A stretch of 64,000 bases of DNA, from positions 1 through 64,000 of the forward strand of contig DDBW01000020.1 in assembly GCA_002335495.1 (NCBI GenBank). Direction: 5' to 3'. The stretch's first letter is position 1; each line of letters starts with the position of its first letter. The notes beneath the pieces are model-generated. The model was not told the DNA's origin. It searched no databases and was given only the letters and a program-made list of their open reading frames with translations. Positions 34,989 to 43,085 of this stretch are shown here, piece by piece. The translations under genes were made by a program, and so were the position numbers. Origin of the DNA: Candidatus Dojkabacteria bacterium UBA2022. GTDB lineage: Bacteria; Patescibacteriota; Dojkabacteria; SC72.

Positions 34989-35635
34989 TGGGAAATAAGA
35001 TTGTACCTACATCAGTAAGATTGGGTGTAAATAAAACTTGGGGTGCAGTTTGGTTTGCAAAGAAGAAAGACTTCGGAAAGGTTTTGATGTCTGATATTCT
35101 TGTAAAAAAAGAACTTAAAAAAGTACTAAACCCAGCTGGCTTAGACAGTATTAATATATATAGAACTCCAGGTAATATTGAAATTGAGGTCCATGTCGCT
35201 AGACCAGGAGTCGCTATCGGAAGAGGTGGATCTGGAATTGATGATTTACAAAAGCACTTGAAAAAACTTACCAAATCAAATGTTGAAATTAAGATTAAAG
35301 AGGTTAAGAAGCCTGATATGTCTGCGAGAATAATTGCAAGGACGATTGCAGATGGAATTGAGAGAAGGCAGCCTTCAAAGTTGTTAATTGCAGCTGCAAA
35401 GGAGAAAGCTATGTTGGCAGGAGCTAAGGGTATTAAAATCCTCGTTTCTGGTCGTATTAACAATGCTTCTCAAGCTCGATCCCAGAAAGATGTAGATGGC
35501 CCAGTACCAACCCAGACATTGAAAGCAAATATTGACTATGCAGAAGAAACCGCCGCATCAGCAGATGCAGGTTTGTATGGTGTAAAAGTGTGGGTATACA
35601 AAGGAAAGGATAATTTAGATGAGAAGAATGCTTAA
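34988..35635 (+). CDS. rpsC: 30S ribosomal protein S3 (uS3)
   Basis: S3 forms part of the mRNA entry tunnel and its helicase activity. The protein is 215 residues with an N-terminal domain, a KH domain (A-R-P-G-V-A-I-G-R-G-G-S-G-I) and the C-terminal domain ending A-D-Y-A-E-E-T-A-A-S-A-D-A-G-L-Y-G-V-K-V-W. The start overlaps the rplV stop by one base. No zinc motif or extra tail is present. Confidence 0.97.
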   Translation: MGNKIVPTSVRLGVNKTWGAVWFAKKKDFGKVLMSDILVKKELKKVLNPAGLDSINIYRTPGNIEIEVHVARPGVAIGRGGSGIDDLQKHLKKLTKSNVEIKIKEVKKPDMSARIIARTIADGIERRQPSKLLIAAAKEKAMLAGAKGIKILVSGRINNASQARSQKDVDGPVPTQTLKANIDYAEETAASADAGLYGVKVWVYKGKDNLDEKNA

Positions 35636-35640
35636 ATATT

Positions 35641-36051
35641 ATGATGCAACCTAAGCAAAGAAAATACAGGAAAGACTTTAGAGGAAAGATGGGTGGTATT
35701 GCCACTTCAAACAACGATTTGGCATTTGGTGAGTATGGTTTGAAATCTGTTGATAGAGGTTGGGTACATGCAAGAGAGATTGAAGCCGCAAGAAGAGCTA
35801 TTACCGGTCATATTAAAAGAAAAGGAAAGGTTTGGATAAAGATTTTCCCACACAAACCATTTACTAAAAAGCCAAATAATACAAAGATGCTTGGTGGTAA
35901 GGGTGATATTGAGGGATATGTATCAGTAGTCGTACCAGGAACAATGTTGTTTGAATTAAGTGGTGTTGATGAGACTACAGCAAGAGAAGCTTTGAGATTA
36001 GCTGCACACAAGCTATCAGTACTAACTAAATTTGTTGTTAGCAGAAAGTAA
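35641..36051 (+). CDS. rplP: 50S ribosomal protein L16 (uL16)
   Basis: L16 shapes the A site and the L7/L12 stalk base. The protein is 136 residues. Signatures are M-x-Q-P-K-Q-R-K-Y-R-K at the N-terminus, F-G-E-Y-G-L-K, W-I-K-I-F-P-H-K-P and A-R-E-A-L-R-L-A-A-H-K-L. Two adjacent ATG codons open the gene; the first aligns with the M-L-Q-P-K start of relatives. The rpmC ATG overlaps its stop by one base (TAATG). Confidence 0.97.
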   Translation: MMQPKQRKYRKDFRGKMGGIATSNNDLAFGEYGLKSVDRGWVHAREIEAARRAITGHIKRKGKVWIKIFPHKPFTKKPNNTKMLGGKGDIEGYVSVVVPGTMLFELSGVDETTAREALRLAAHKLSVLTKFVVSRK

Positions 36052-36242
36052 TGAGAGCAGATGATATTAGGAAAATGACAGTAGAGGAGATTAAGAAGGA
36101 AATTACCAGAGCTTACATGGAATTAAAGAATACTACTGAAGCTATAAAGACCGGAAAAGAGAAAAATGTAAATAAGAGCTTGAATATGAGAAGAAATATT
36201 GCTAGAATGCTCACTGTTTTACAACAGAAAACCAATAATTAA
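36051..36242 (+). CDS. rpmC: 50S ribosomal protein L29 (uL29)
   Basis: L29 is a small helical-hairpin protein at the exit tunnel that contributes to the trigger factor and SRP docking site together with L23. The protein is 63 residues, the family size. The pattern L/I-R-K-M-T-V-E-E-I at the start and N-M-R-R-N-I-A-R-M-L-T-V at the end identifies it. The start overlaps the rplP stop (TAATG), giving coupled translation. Confidence 0.93.
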   Translation: MRADDIRKMTVEEIKKEITRAYMELKNTTEAIKTGKEKNVNKSLNMRRNIARMLTVLQQKTNN

Positions 36243-36258
36243 TTAATTGAACTTTTTA

Positions 36259-36522
36259 ATGGCTACTAAGAAAACAACAAAACCAGAAGTTAAGAGCTCA
36301 AACAGAAGAGTTATTGAGGCTAAAGTTGTAAGTAACAAAATGGAGAAAACCGTTAAGGTTGTGGTGGAAACAAAGACCATGCATCCTGTTTATAAGAAAG
36401 TTATGAACAAGAGAAAGGTATACTTTGCTCACACCGAAAAGCCTTTGAATGAAGGTGATATGGTTAAGATTAAAGAATCAAGACCATATTCTAAAAATGT
36501 AAAATGGGTAGTTGTTGAATAA
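36259..36522 (+). CDS. rpsQ: 30S ribosomal protein S17 (uS17)
   Basis: S17 is an early-assembly OB-fold protein of the 30S body. The protein is 87 residues. Signatures are V-S-N-K-M-E-K-T-V-K-V-V-V, H-P-V-Y-K-K and the I-K-E-S-R-P-Y-S-K strand. A TTG 12 nt upstream is open, but the ATG at 36259 fits the family start after a short Lys/Thr-rich extension. The stop overlaps the rplN ATG by one base (TAATG). Confidence 0.95.
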   Translation: MATKKTTKPEVKSSNRRVIEAKVVSNKMEKTVKVVVETKTMHPVYKKVMNKRKVYFAHTEKPLNEGDMVKIKESRPYSKNVKWVVVE

Positions 36523-36890
36523 TGGTTCAGTTAAACAGTTTATTAAAAGTTGCAGATAATAGTGGAGCCAGAATGGTTAAGCTTATTGGAGTTCCAGGTT
36601 TCTCTAAGAGAAAGTGGGCAAGAATAGGTGATGTCATAACTGTTTCTGCTGTTGATACAGTCCCTAACTCTGATATTGAGGAGCATGCTGTATTAAAGGC
36701 AGTTGTAGTTAGAACAACCAAAGAGGTTAGAAGAAAAGATGGGTCTTACATTCGATTTGGAGATAATGCAGTTGTTATAATTGACTCCAAGAAAGCTCCT
36801 AAGGGAACTAGAATGTTTGGACCAATTGCAAGAGAGTTAAAAGAAAAAGGTTTTGATAAAATAATTTCTTTAGCACCAGAAGTACTATAA
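36522..36890 (+). CDS. rplN: 50S ribosomal protein L14 (uL14)
   Basis: L14 lies at the subunit interface and contacts 16S helix 14 (bridge B8). The protein is 122 residues, the standard length. Visible signatures are V-A-D-N-S-G-A-R at the start, A-V-V-V-R-T-T-K-E-V-R-R-K-D-G and F-G-P-I-A-R-E-L. It overlaps both neighbours by one base, continuing the chain of TAATG junctions. Confidence 0.97.
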   Translation: MVQLNSLLKVADNSGARMVKLIGVPGFSKRKWARIGDVITVSAVDTVPNSDIEEHAVLKAVVVRTTKEVRRKDGSYIRFGDNAVVIIDSKKAPKGTRMFGPIARELKEKGFDKIISLAPEVL

Positions 36891-37264
36891 TGAAAATCAG
36901 AAAGTCAGATACAGTTAAAATACTATACGGAAAAGATTCTGGAAAAACCGGTAAGGTTGTTTTAGTTGATCCTAAGAATAGTAAATTGGTAGTTGAAGGA
37001 GTCAACGTTTTTAAGAAGCATGTTAAAGGTGATGGTCAGACTAGAAAGTCAGAAATTGTTAATGTTATGAGGCCAGTTGCATCTTCTAAGGTAGCTCTTG
37101 TATGTCCACACTGTGGAAAACCAACTAGAGTAGTAATGACAAAAGAAGGTAATAACTTCGTGAGAACATGCAAGAAGTGCGGTAAAGGATTGGATGTTAA
37201 GGTTGCTAAAGTCGAAGAGAAAAAGGAAGAGACTAAATCTAAGAAAGTAAGTAAAAAGAAATAA
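36890..37264 (+). CDS. rplX: 50S ribosomal protein L24 (uL24) with zinc-ribbon insert
   Basis: L24 is an assembly initiator for the 50S subunit with a KOW domain. The protein is 124 residues, longer than the usual 100-105. Signatures are V-K-I-L-Y-G-K-D-S-G-K-T-G-K-V, the KOW motif, and V-N-V-F-K-K-H. After the core are two CxxC knuckles, V-C-P-H-C-G-K and T-C-K-K-C-G-K-G, a likely zinc ribbon, then a Lys/Glu-rich tail. Zinc-binding L24 variants are known in some bacterial groups. Confidence 0.94.
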   Translation: MKIRKSDTVKILYGKDSGKTGKVVLVDPKNSKLVVEGVNVFKKHVKGDGQTRKSEIVNVMRPVASSKVALVCPHCGKPTRVVMTKEGNNFVRTCKKCGKGLDVKVAKVEEKKEETKSKKVSKKK

Positions 37265-37266
37265 TT

Positions 37267-37821
37267 ATGACAAGATTACAGGATTTATACAATAAAACAT
37301 ATAGAAACGAGCTCATGAAAGAGTTAGGTCTTGATAATGTTATGGCAGTGCCTACCATTACTAAGATTGTTATTAACTCTGGTGTTGGTGAGGCAGTAAA
37401 CAATAGCAATGCTATTGAAGAGATGGCTGAAATTCTCGAAAGGATTTCAGGTCAGAAACCTGTTATTAACAAAGCTAAGAAAGCTATCTCTGCATTCAAA
37501 ATTAGAGAAGGGTTGGAAATTGGTGTTTCTGTTACCCTTCGTGGTGCAAAAATGTGGCAGTTTTTTGATAAACTTGTTAACGTTGTATTCCCAAGAACCA
37601 AGGATTTCAGAGGTGTAAATCCAAACGCTTTTGATGGAGCTGGTAACTACTCAATTGGTATTACTGAGCATACTGTATTCCCTGAGATTGATCCTAATAA
37701 AGTTCAGAAAATTAGACCTTTACAATTAACAATTGTTACAAATACTAGAAGTAATGAATATGCGAGAGCATTATTAAATAAATTTGGTTTCCCATTTAAG
37801 AAGGATGGCAACAAGAGCTAA
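37267..37821 (+). CDS. rplE: 50S ribosomal protein L5 (uL5)
   Basis: L5 binds 5S rRNA and contacts S13 and the P-site tRNA. The protein is 184 residues. Signatures are V-P-T-I-T-K-I-V-I-N-S-G-V-G-E-A, the G-Q-K-P-V-I-N-K-A-K-K-A-I-S segment, R-G-V-N-P-N-A-F-D-G and Y-S-I-G-I-T-E-H-T-V-F-P-E-I. It overlaps rpsZ by 17 nt, one of the longer overlaps in the operon. Confidence 0.97.
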   Translation: MTRLQDLYNKTYRNELMKELGLDNVMAVPTITKIVINSGVGEAVNNSNAIEEMAEILERISGQKPVINKAKKAISAFKIREGLEIGVSVTLRGAKMWQFFDKLVNVVFPRTKDFRGVNPNAFDGAGNYSIGITEHTVFPEIDPNKVQKIRPLQLTIVTNTRSNEYARALLNKFGFPFKKDGNKS

Positions 37822-37999
37822 GGAAGTACAAGAGAAAAAGTTAAAGCAGAAGGCAAAGTTTTCCGCTAGGGTGTATAATAGATGCCAGAATTGTGGGAGA
37901 GCAAGAGCATATTTGAGACATTATGGAGTTTGTAGAATTTGTTTTAGGAAGCTAGCTAGCCATGGAGAAATTCCAGGCGTAAAGAAAGCTATTTGGTAA
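37805..37999 (+). CDS. rpsZ: 30S ribosomal protein S14 type Z (uS14, zinc-binding)
   Basis: S14 is a head protein of the 30S subunit. This is the short zinc form at 64 residues, with two CxxC pairs, C-Q-N-C and C-R-I-C, and the intervening G-R-A-R-A-Y-L-R-H-Y-G-V. An ATG 21 nt upstream lies inside rplE and would add seven unrelated residues, so the start is set at 37805. The overlap with rplE suggests coupled translation. Confidence 0.95.
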   Translation: MATRAKEVQEKKLKQKAKFSARVYNRCQNCGRARAYLRHYGVCRICFRKLASHGEIPGVKKAIW

Positions 38000-38015
38000 T
38001 TTTATATTTAGAAAA

Positions 38016-38393
38016 ATGAACGATACACTATCAGATCTATTGGCAAGATTACAAAACGGAATAATTGCAAAAAGAGATTACGTTACTGTTCCTGTTACCA
38101 AAATGGTTAAGGCAGTACTTGATATTTTGAAGAAGGAGGAGATGATTGTTGATTATACACAAGAAGATGGTGTTTATACTGTTGAGTTAAAGTATGATAA
38201 TGGTGAACCTGTTGTTACTAAGTTTGTTAGAGTTAGCAAGCCTGGGTTAAGAAAGTATGTTTCTTCATACGAACTTAAGCCTGTTATGAACGGAAGAGGT
38301 ATTAGTATTGTAAGTACCTCAAAGGGATTAATGTCAGGTGCTCTTGCTAAATCCAAGAAGCTTGGTGGTGAATTAATATGTGAAGTCTGGTAA
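38016..38393 (+). CDS. rpsH: 30S ribosomal protein S8 (uS8)
   Basis: S8 is a primary 16S-binding protein of the central domain and, in E. coli, the repressor of the spc operon. The protein is 125 residues. Signatures are D-x-L-A-R-L-Q-N-G at the start, Y-E-L-K-P-V-M-N-G-R-G-I-S-I-V-S-T-S-K-G in the C-terminal domain, and the final G-G-E-L-I-C-E-V-W. rplF follows after 4 nt. Confidence 0.97.
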   Translation: MNDTLSDLLARLQNGIIAKRDYVTVPVTKMVKAVLDILKKEEMIVDYTQEDGVYTVELKYDNGEPVVTKFVRVSKPGLRKYVSSYELKPVMNGRGISIVSTSKGLMSGALAKSKKLGGELICEVW

Positions 38394-38397
38394 TAGA

Positions 38398-38943
38398 ATG
38401 TCTAAAGTAGGATACAATCCAATTACAATTACAGAAGGAGTAACTGTTACCGTTGACGGAAAGAAGGTTACAGCTAAAGGTCCAAAAGGAGAACTTTCAG
38501 TAACCGTTCCTTATATGATTGATGTTGAAGTTAAAGATAATCAGATTCTCTTAACTAGAAAGAACGAAGAAAAACTTACAAAGTCTCTTCATGGAACAAA
38601 CCGAGCTCTTGTTGCAAATATTGTAAAAGGAGTAAAGGATGGTTTCTCAAAGAAACTTGAGGTTATTGGTGTAGGTTATAGAGTTAGAATGGAGGGAACA
38701 ACTCTTGTTATGAACCTTGGTTGGAATCACCCTGTGAAGGTTGCTTCCCCAGAGGGAATTACAATTGAAGCTCCAGACGAGAATACCATTATAGTTAGCG
38801 GAGCTGATAAGCAGAGGGTGGGTGAGGTAGCAGCGAGTATAAAAGAAATTAGAAAACCAGAACCATATAAAGGAAAAGGTATTAGGTACGAGGGAGAGTA
38901 TGTTAAAAGAAAGAGTGCTAAAGCAGGAGTATCTTCTAAATAG
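38398..38943 (+). CDS. rplF: 50S ribosomal protein L6 (uL6)
   Basis: L6 lies near the GTPase-associated region and contacts the sarcin-ricin loop. The protein is 181 residues, with the two-fold repeat typical of the family. Signatures are the early K-G-P-K-G-E-L-S motif and the C-terminal R-K-P-E-P-Y-K-G-K-G-I-R-Y. The first open start (38380) lies inside rpsH; the ATG at 38398 matches the family N-terminus MSKVGYNPI. Confidence 0.96.
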   Translation: MSKVGYNPITITEGVTVTVDGKKVTAKGPKGELSVTVPYMIDVEVKDNQILLTRKNEEKLTKSLHGTNRALVANIVKGVKDGFSKKLEVIGVGYRVRMEGTTLVMNLGWNHPVKVASPEGITIEAPDENTIIVSGADKQRVGEVAASIKEIRKPEPYKGKGIRYEGEYVKRKSAKAGVSSK

Positions 38944-38956
38944 TTAGACAATAAAT

Positions 38957-39286
38957 ATGATAAAGACAAAGAAAGAAAATAGAATAAGAAGAAAAATAAG
39001 AGTAAGAAAGAACGTGAGTGGTACTTCTGAGAAGCCAAGAATTTTTGTCTTCAAGAGCAATAGATACCTTCATGTAGGTGTTTCTGATGATACTACTGGC
39101 GTAGTACTAATGGGAGGAAGAGCTAAAAGAACTTCTAAGGAAGTTGAAGGTCTTGGTTCCAAACTCGCTGGACAGTTAGAGAAAAAGAAACTCTCTACTG
39201 CAGTATTTGATAGAAGTGGATATAAGTACCATGGGTTGATTGCGAAGTTTGTTGAAAGCTTAAGATCAAATGGAATTAAAATATAG
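38957..39286 (+). CDS. rplR: 50S ribosomal protein L18 (uL18)
   Basis: L18 delivers 5S rRNA to the large subunit together with L5. The protein is 109 residues with a very basic N-terminal tail. Signatures are R-R-K-I-R-V-R-K-N-V-S-G-T, R-I-F-V-F-K-S-N-R-Y-L-H-V and F-D-R-S-G-Y-K-Y-H-G. The usual neighbours rplF and rpsE flank it. Confidence 0.95.
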   Translation: MIKTKKENRIRRKIRVRKNVSGTSEKPRIFVFKSNRYLHVGVSDDTTGVVLMGGRAKRTSKEVEGLGSKLAGQLEKKKLSTAVFDRSGYKYHGLIAKFVESLRSNGIKI

Positions 39287-39296
39287 TTTTAAATAG

Positions 39297-39908
39297 ATGG
39301 AAAGAAGAAGCGAACCAAAAAATTATGAGAAGCGAGCAGTTGCAATAAGAAGAGTTGCAAAGGTTAACGCAGGTGGAAAGAGATTAAGATTCTCAGCAAT
39401 GGTTGTTGCTGGAGACAGGAATGGATCTGTTGGAGTTGCTTTAGGAAGAGGAGTTGATACTAGAAGTGCAATGGAGAAGGCTGAGAAAAAGGCTGTTAAG
39501 ACTATGAAGAAAATTGAGGTCATTGGTGATACTATTCCACATGAAATCAGAATGAAGTTCGGAGCAGCTCAGGTTATTCTTAGACCTGCTAAACCAGGTA
39601 CTGGAATCATTGCTGGCTCTGCATCAAGAATTGTTTTGGAGATGGCAGGTATTCAAAATGTGTACTGCAAGCAGTTAGGTTCAAATGATATTATTGCTAA
39701 TACATACTGTACTTACGAAGCCCTCCTTGGATTGAGAAAGGCTAGAGTATTGAAGAAGATGAGAATCATGCAGGATAGAATTGGACTTAAGGAGAAGATG
39801 GATGCCGAAAGAAAAGCTAAAGAAGCAAAATTAAGAAAAGCAAAGAAAACAGATAATATAAATAAGGGAAAGCATGCAACTAGAAAGTTTACCACAAAGA
39901 AAAAATAG
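39297..39908 (+). CDS. rpsE: 30S ribosomal protein S5 (uS5)
   Basis: S5 takes part in mRNA entry, helicase activity and decoding accuracy. The protein is 203 residues, with the double-stranded-RNA-like N-terminal domain (R-R-V-A-K-V-N-A-G-G-K-R-L-R-F-S), the R-P-A-K-P-G-T-G-I-I-A-G motif and A-G-I-Q-N-V. A Lys-rich C-terminal extension of about 40 residues follows the core. The next gene is rplO: no rpmD (uL30) lies between them. The end overlaps rplO by 35 nt. Confidence 0.96.
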   Translation: MERRSEPKNYEKRAVAIRRVAKVNAGGKRLRFSAMVVAGDRNGSVGVALGRGVDTRSAMEKAEKKAVKTMKKIEVIGDTIPHEIRMKFGAAQVILRPAKPGTGIIAGSASRIVLEMAGIQNVYCKQLGSNDIIANTYCTYEALLGLRKARVLKKMRIMQDRIGLKEKMDAERKAKEAKLRKAKKTDNINKGKHATRKFTTKKK

Positions 39909-40314
39909 AAAACACGCTTCTAAGAGATTAGGACGAGGATATGGATCTGGAGTAGGTGGGCACACTGTAGGTAGAGGTACTAAAGGTCAGAAATCTAGAT
40001 CTGGACATAAATCTACAGTATTCTTTGAAGGGGGAAACAGACCATTCTTTAGCAGAATTCCTAAGTTCAAGGGATTTAAGAGTAGGGCTGAAAAGTATCA
40101 TCCAGTGAATCTTGTGTCAATTGAAGATGAGTATAAAGCAGGTGAAACTGTAAATATTGAGACTCTCAAAGAGAAGAAACTTGCTAAAAAGAGAACTAAA
40201 CTTGTTAAAGTTCTTGGAGTTGGTGAAATTACCAAGAAGCTTACATTTGAAGGACTTAGTATTTCTGAGACTGCCAAGGCAAAGATTGAAAAAGCAGGCG
40301 GTACTATAAAGTAA
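39874..40314 (+). CDS. rplO: 50S ribosomal protein L15 (uL15)
   Basis: L15 is a large-subunit protein that reaches into the 23S core during late assembly. The protein is 146 residues. Signatures are the Gly-rich G-R-G-Y-G-S-G-V-G-G-H-T-V-G-R-G-T-K-G-Q segment and F-E-G-G-N-R-P-F-F-S-R-I-P-K-F-K-G-F near residues 50-67, then the C-terminal V-K-V-L-G-V-G-E-I core. Its start lies 35 nt inside rpsE. secY follows after 7 nt as usual. Confidence 0.95.
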   Translation: MQLESLPQRKNRKHASKRLGRGYGSGVGGHTVGRGTKGQKSRSGHKSTVFFEGGNRPFFSRIPKFKGFKSRAEKYHPVNLVSIEDEYKAGETVNIETLKEKKLAKKRTKLVKVLGVGEITKKLTFEGLSISETAKAKIEKAGGTIK

Positions 40315-40321
40315 ACACGCA

Positions 40322-41593
40322 ATGTTTAAAAATATATTCAATAACATTAGCCTCTATCTGAGGACTGAAGAAATAAGAAATAGAATATTTTTCTCCATAT
40401 TGATTCTTGTTGTCTTTAGAGTGTTGGCATCTATACCTGTAGTAGGTATCCCTGCTGATGCTATATCCCAACTTTTTTCAGGAAGTAACTTTGGGGATCT
40501 CCTTTCTACCATATCTGGTGGTGTCTTAGAAACTGCTTCTATTGCCGCAATCGGTTTAACGCCGTATATTAATGCTTCCATCACACTTCAGCTTCTCACT
40601 CCTGTTATTCCGAAACTCGCGGAGTTAAAGAAAGAGGGTTCTAACGGAAGGAGAACTATAAGTATGTATACAAGATTACTAACAGTTCCTCTCGCAATCC
40701 TTCAATCATTTATCATCTACTCTACCCTAAGAGGGTTCGGTTTGATGGATGTTCTCCAGCCCCTTGAACTTGTTGCGATGTCAGCTACCCTAACTACTGG
40801 ATCTATCGTTATAATGTGGTTAGGAGAGCTTGTTTCTGAAAGCGGACTTGTCTCCGGTGGGAGCTCATACCTAATATTCCTTGGCATCCTTGCCGGTATC
40901 CCTGGATCTCTAACCAGTAACTTCCAATTTATGGATCCAACCCAGAAGGTTGTATTTATACTATTGAACATTATTCTAATCGCAGTCGTTGTACTTATTA
41001 CTGAAGCTGAACGCAGGGTTAAGGTTCAGTATTCAAGGAGAGTTAGAGAGGGAGGAGCTATGGATAGTTACATTCCTCTTAAGCTTACTCAGTCAGGAGT
41101 TATGCCTGTTATCTTTGCTATATCACTGATGTCCTTTCCGGATTTGATTGCTAGGTTCTTAATAAGTAGGGATATAAATGATACCGTGAACCTCTGGTCA
41201 AATAACACAATTCAATTTCTAGCAGATCCATATGTTCAGAATATTGGTACTTTCATATTCATAATTCTATTCTCGTTCTTCTATGTGACAGTTGTATTTA
41301 ATACAGATGAAATCGCAGAAAATCTTCAGAAGAACGGAGGATTTATACAGGGTATAAGGCCAGGAAAGTCCACGTCTAAGTACCTTAGGAATCTCTCTTT
41401 CAAATTAACAGCTGTTGGAGCTGGAATCCTTGCAATCATGTCTATTCTTCCTAATATTCTGCTTGCAATCGGTGTTGTAAATCAGTCACTGATTACAGGG
41501 ACAGGCCTTTTGATTATTGTAGGTGTAGTACTTGATATCCGCCGTAAAATTAAATCTATGGCTGTTGTTAAAGATTACGGTAGATATATCTAA
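40322..41593 (+). CDS. secY: Protein translocase channel SecY
   Basis: SecY is the channel of the general secretion pathway in the cytoplasmic membrane. The protein is 423 residues with ten predicted transmembrane helices. Signatures are R-I-F-F-S-I-L-I-L-V-V-F-R at the first helix, the plug region (F-G-D-L-L-S-T-I-S-G-G), G-L-T-P-Y-I-N-A-S-I-T-L-Q-L-L and the cytosolic loop G-G-F-I-Q-G-I-R-P-G. It serves the many signal- and anchor-bearing proteins of this window. Standard position between rplO and adk. Confidence 0.97.
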   Translation: MFKNIFNNISLYLRTEEIRNRIFFSILILVVFRVLASIPVVGIPADAISQLFSGSNFGDLLSTISGGVLETASIAAIGLTPYINASITLQLLTPVIPKLAELKKEGSNGRRTISMYTRLLTVPLAILQSFIIYSTLRGFGLMDVLQPLELVAMSATLTTGSIVIMWLGELVSESGLVSGGSSYLIFLGILAGIPGSLTSNFQFMDPTQKVVFILLNIILIAVVVLITEAERRVKVQYSRRVREGGAMDSYIPLKLTQSGVMPVIFAISLMSFPDLIARFLISRDINDTVNLWSNNTIQFLADPYVQNIGTFIFIILFSFFYVTVVFNTDEIAENLQKNGGFIQGIRPGKSTSKYLRNLSFKLTAVGAGILAIMSILPNILLAIGVVNQSLITGTGLLIIVGVVLDIRRKIKSMAVVKDYGRYI

Positions 41594-41631
41594 AACTTTT
41601 GTCACTATATAACTTAAAGTGGTACAAGGTT

Positions 41632-42294
41632 ATGAAGACTTATCTATTTCACGGTCAGATAGGGGCGGGTAAGGATACCCAGGTAGAAATGCTCTTAAAA
41701 AAGTTTGATGTAGAAAGAGTCTCAACAGGAGAGATGTTTCGTAAAATGACAGAGGAAGGTGATCAAGAGGCTGCAGATCTGTTTAATAATAAAGTAAAAC
41801 ACGGAATCTGGCCATCCCCAGAAGAAACCTTTAGTCTTGTTAAAAGGTGGTTGAAGAGGTTTGATTCGAGTAAGGATTGGGTTCTACTCTCTGTCGCTAG
41901 ATATGCAGAACAGATTCCTTTTCTTGATGAAGCGCTTAAAGAATATGGAAGAAGCTTGGATAAAGCAGTCCATTTTACAATCCCTGAAGAGGTTGCCTTA
42001 GATCGGCTTGCAGGTCGTCAGATATGTCCGAACTGTCAGGCAACGTACCATCCTAAATACAAGCCTGAAAAAGTCAAAGGGGTTTGTGACTTGTGCGGAA
42101 GCAAGCTGGAAGTAAGAAAAGATGATACTCCTGAGGGCGTAAAGATGAGGTTTGAACAGTATTCTAAATCAGTTCAGCCATGGCTTGATGCATATAAACA
42201 AAGGGGTATTTTAATCGAAATAGATGCGACACCTTCTATTGAGGATATACATAACGAAGTAATTAAAAATTTAGAATTTACTAATGTACGATAA
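41632..42294 (+). CDS. adk: Adenylate kinase-like nucleoside monophosphate kinase, divergent
   Basis: Adenylate kinase interconverts ATP+AMP and 2 ADP. The 220-residue protein has the fold and the zinc LID (C132-x2-C135 ... C152-x2-C155), followed by R-K-D-D. Two core motifs differ: the P-loop, usually GxPGAGKGTQ, is GQIGAGKDTQ (8-17), and the DGFPRT motif is S87-V-A-R90-Y-A, keeping only the Arg. STGEMFRK for the AMP site is normal. Substrate preference may therefore differ. I start at the ATG at 41632; an upstream TTG in frame (41599) would add 11 residues that do not match the family. Its end overlaps map by 11 nt. Position secY-adk-map is standard, which supports the call. Confidence 0.85.
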   Translation: MKTYLFHGQIGAGKDTQVEMLLKKFDVERVSTGEMFRKMTEEGDQEAADLFNNKVKHGIWPSPEETFSLVKRWLKRFDSSKDWVLLSVARYAEQIPFLDEALKEYGRSLDKAVHFTIPEEVALDRLAGRQICPNCQATYHPKYKPEKVKGVCDLCGSKLEVRKDDTPEGVKMRFEQYSKSVQPWLDAYKQRGILIEIDATPSIEDIHNEVIKNLEFTNVR

Positions 42295-43021
42295 AGTTAA
42301 GATAAAAAGAATGCAGGTTGCTGGAGATATTCTTTCAGCTATTCTAAAAGAGTTGCAGGAAGCTGCGGTGGTCGGAACTAACCTTCTGGAATTGGAATAT
42401 CTCGCTAATGAGCTGTGTTCAAATTATAAAGTAAAACCTGCCTTCAAAGGGTATGAAGGATATCCAGCGGCTTTATGTCTTGGTGTAAACGATGTCGTTA
42501 ATCATGGAATTCCGTATGATTATGAACTTGAGGATGGTGATATTATAGGCATTGATATGGGGATTAAGTATCAGAATGTATATTCTGATTGTGCCTACAC
42601 GGTCATGGTTGGAAACGTATCCGAGGAGACTAAAAAGTTCGTAGAGACAACTAAACAAGCTGTTATGAATGCAATTAAATTTGCAAAACCAGGTAATACC
42701 GTAGGAGACTTAGGGTATGCAATGCAATCAACCGTAGAGGCTCAAGGATATTCTGTTGTAAAAGAGATGGTAGGTCATGGTATTGGCTACGAGTTGCACG
42801 AAGATCCTTATATCCCAGGATATGGGGAAAAAGGAGAGGGTGAAGTGCTTGAAAAAGGTCAGACTATTGCTATTGAAGCTATTATTAATCAAGGCAGTCC
42901 TAAAATCTTAATTTCTAAGGAAGATGGGTGGACAAGCTTCACTAAAGATGGTATGCTTTCAGCACTATTTGAACACACTGTGGTTGTAGACGATAGTCCC
43001 AAGGTTTTAACCAAATGGTAA
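42284..43021 (+). CDS. map: Methionine aminopeptidase type I
   Basis: MetAP removes the initiator Met from nascent proteins after deformylation. The protein is 245 residues with the pita-bread fold. Ligand motifs are visible: substrate His in V-N-H-G-I-P, first metal Asp in I-D-M-G, second in Y-S-D-C-A-Y-T, His in G-H-G-I-G-Y-E-L-H-E-D-P, Glu in A-I-E-A (usually I-E-P), and Glu in F-E-H-T-V. There is no zinc-finger extension. It overlaps the end of adk by 11 nt. fmt, the formyltransferase, is at 50243. Confidence 0.95.
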   Translation: MYDKVKIKRMQVAGDILSAILKELQEAAVVGTNLLELEYLANELCSNYKVKPAFKGYEGYPAALCLGVNDVVNHGIPYDYELEDGDIIGIDMGIKYQNVYSDCAYTVMVGNVSEETKKFVETTKQAVMNAIKFAKPGNTVGDLGYAMQSTVEAQGYSVVKEMVGHGIGYELHEDPYIPGYGEKGEGEVLEKGQTIAIEAIINQGSPKILISKEDGWTSFTKDGMLSALFEHTVVVDDSPKVLTKW

Positions 43022-43050
43022 TTGCATAGAAGATTACTCTTTGATATAAT
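43022..43050 (+). promoter_or_regulatory. Strong promoter for infA-rpmJ-rpsM operon
   Basis: TTGCAT (43022-43027) and TATAAT (43045-43050) are spaced by 17 bp, and the -10 carries the extended TGA in front. It is the best complete promoter in the superoperon and would start transcription about 28 nt before infA, so the alpha-operon part can be made separately from the S10-spc part. Confidence 0.8.
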
Positions 43051-43085
43051 CCGAAGGATTTATCTTATTCTTATAGTGAGACTTT

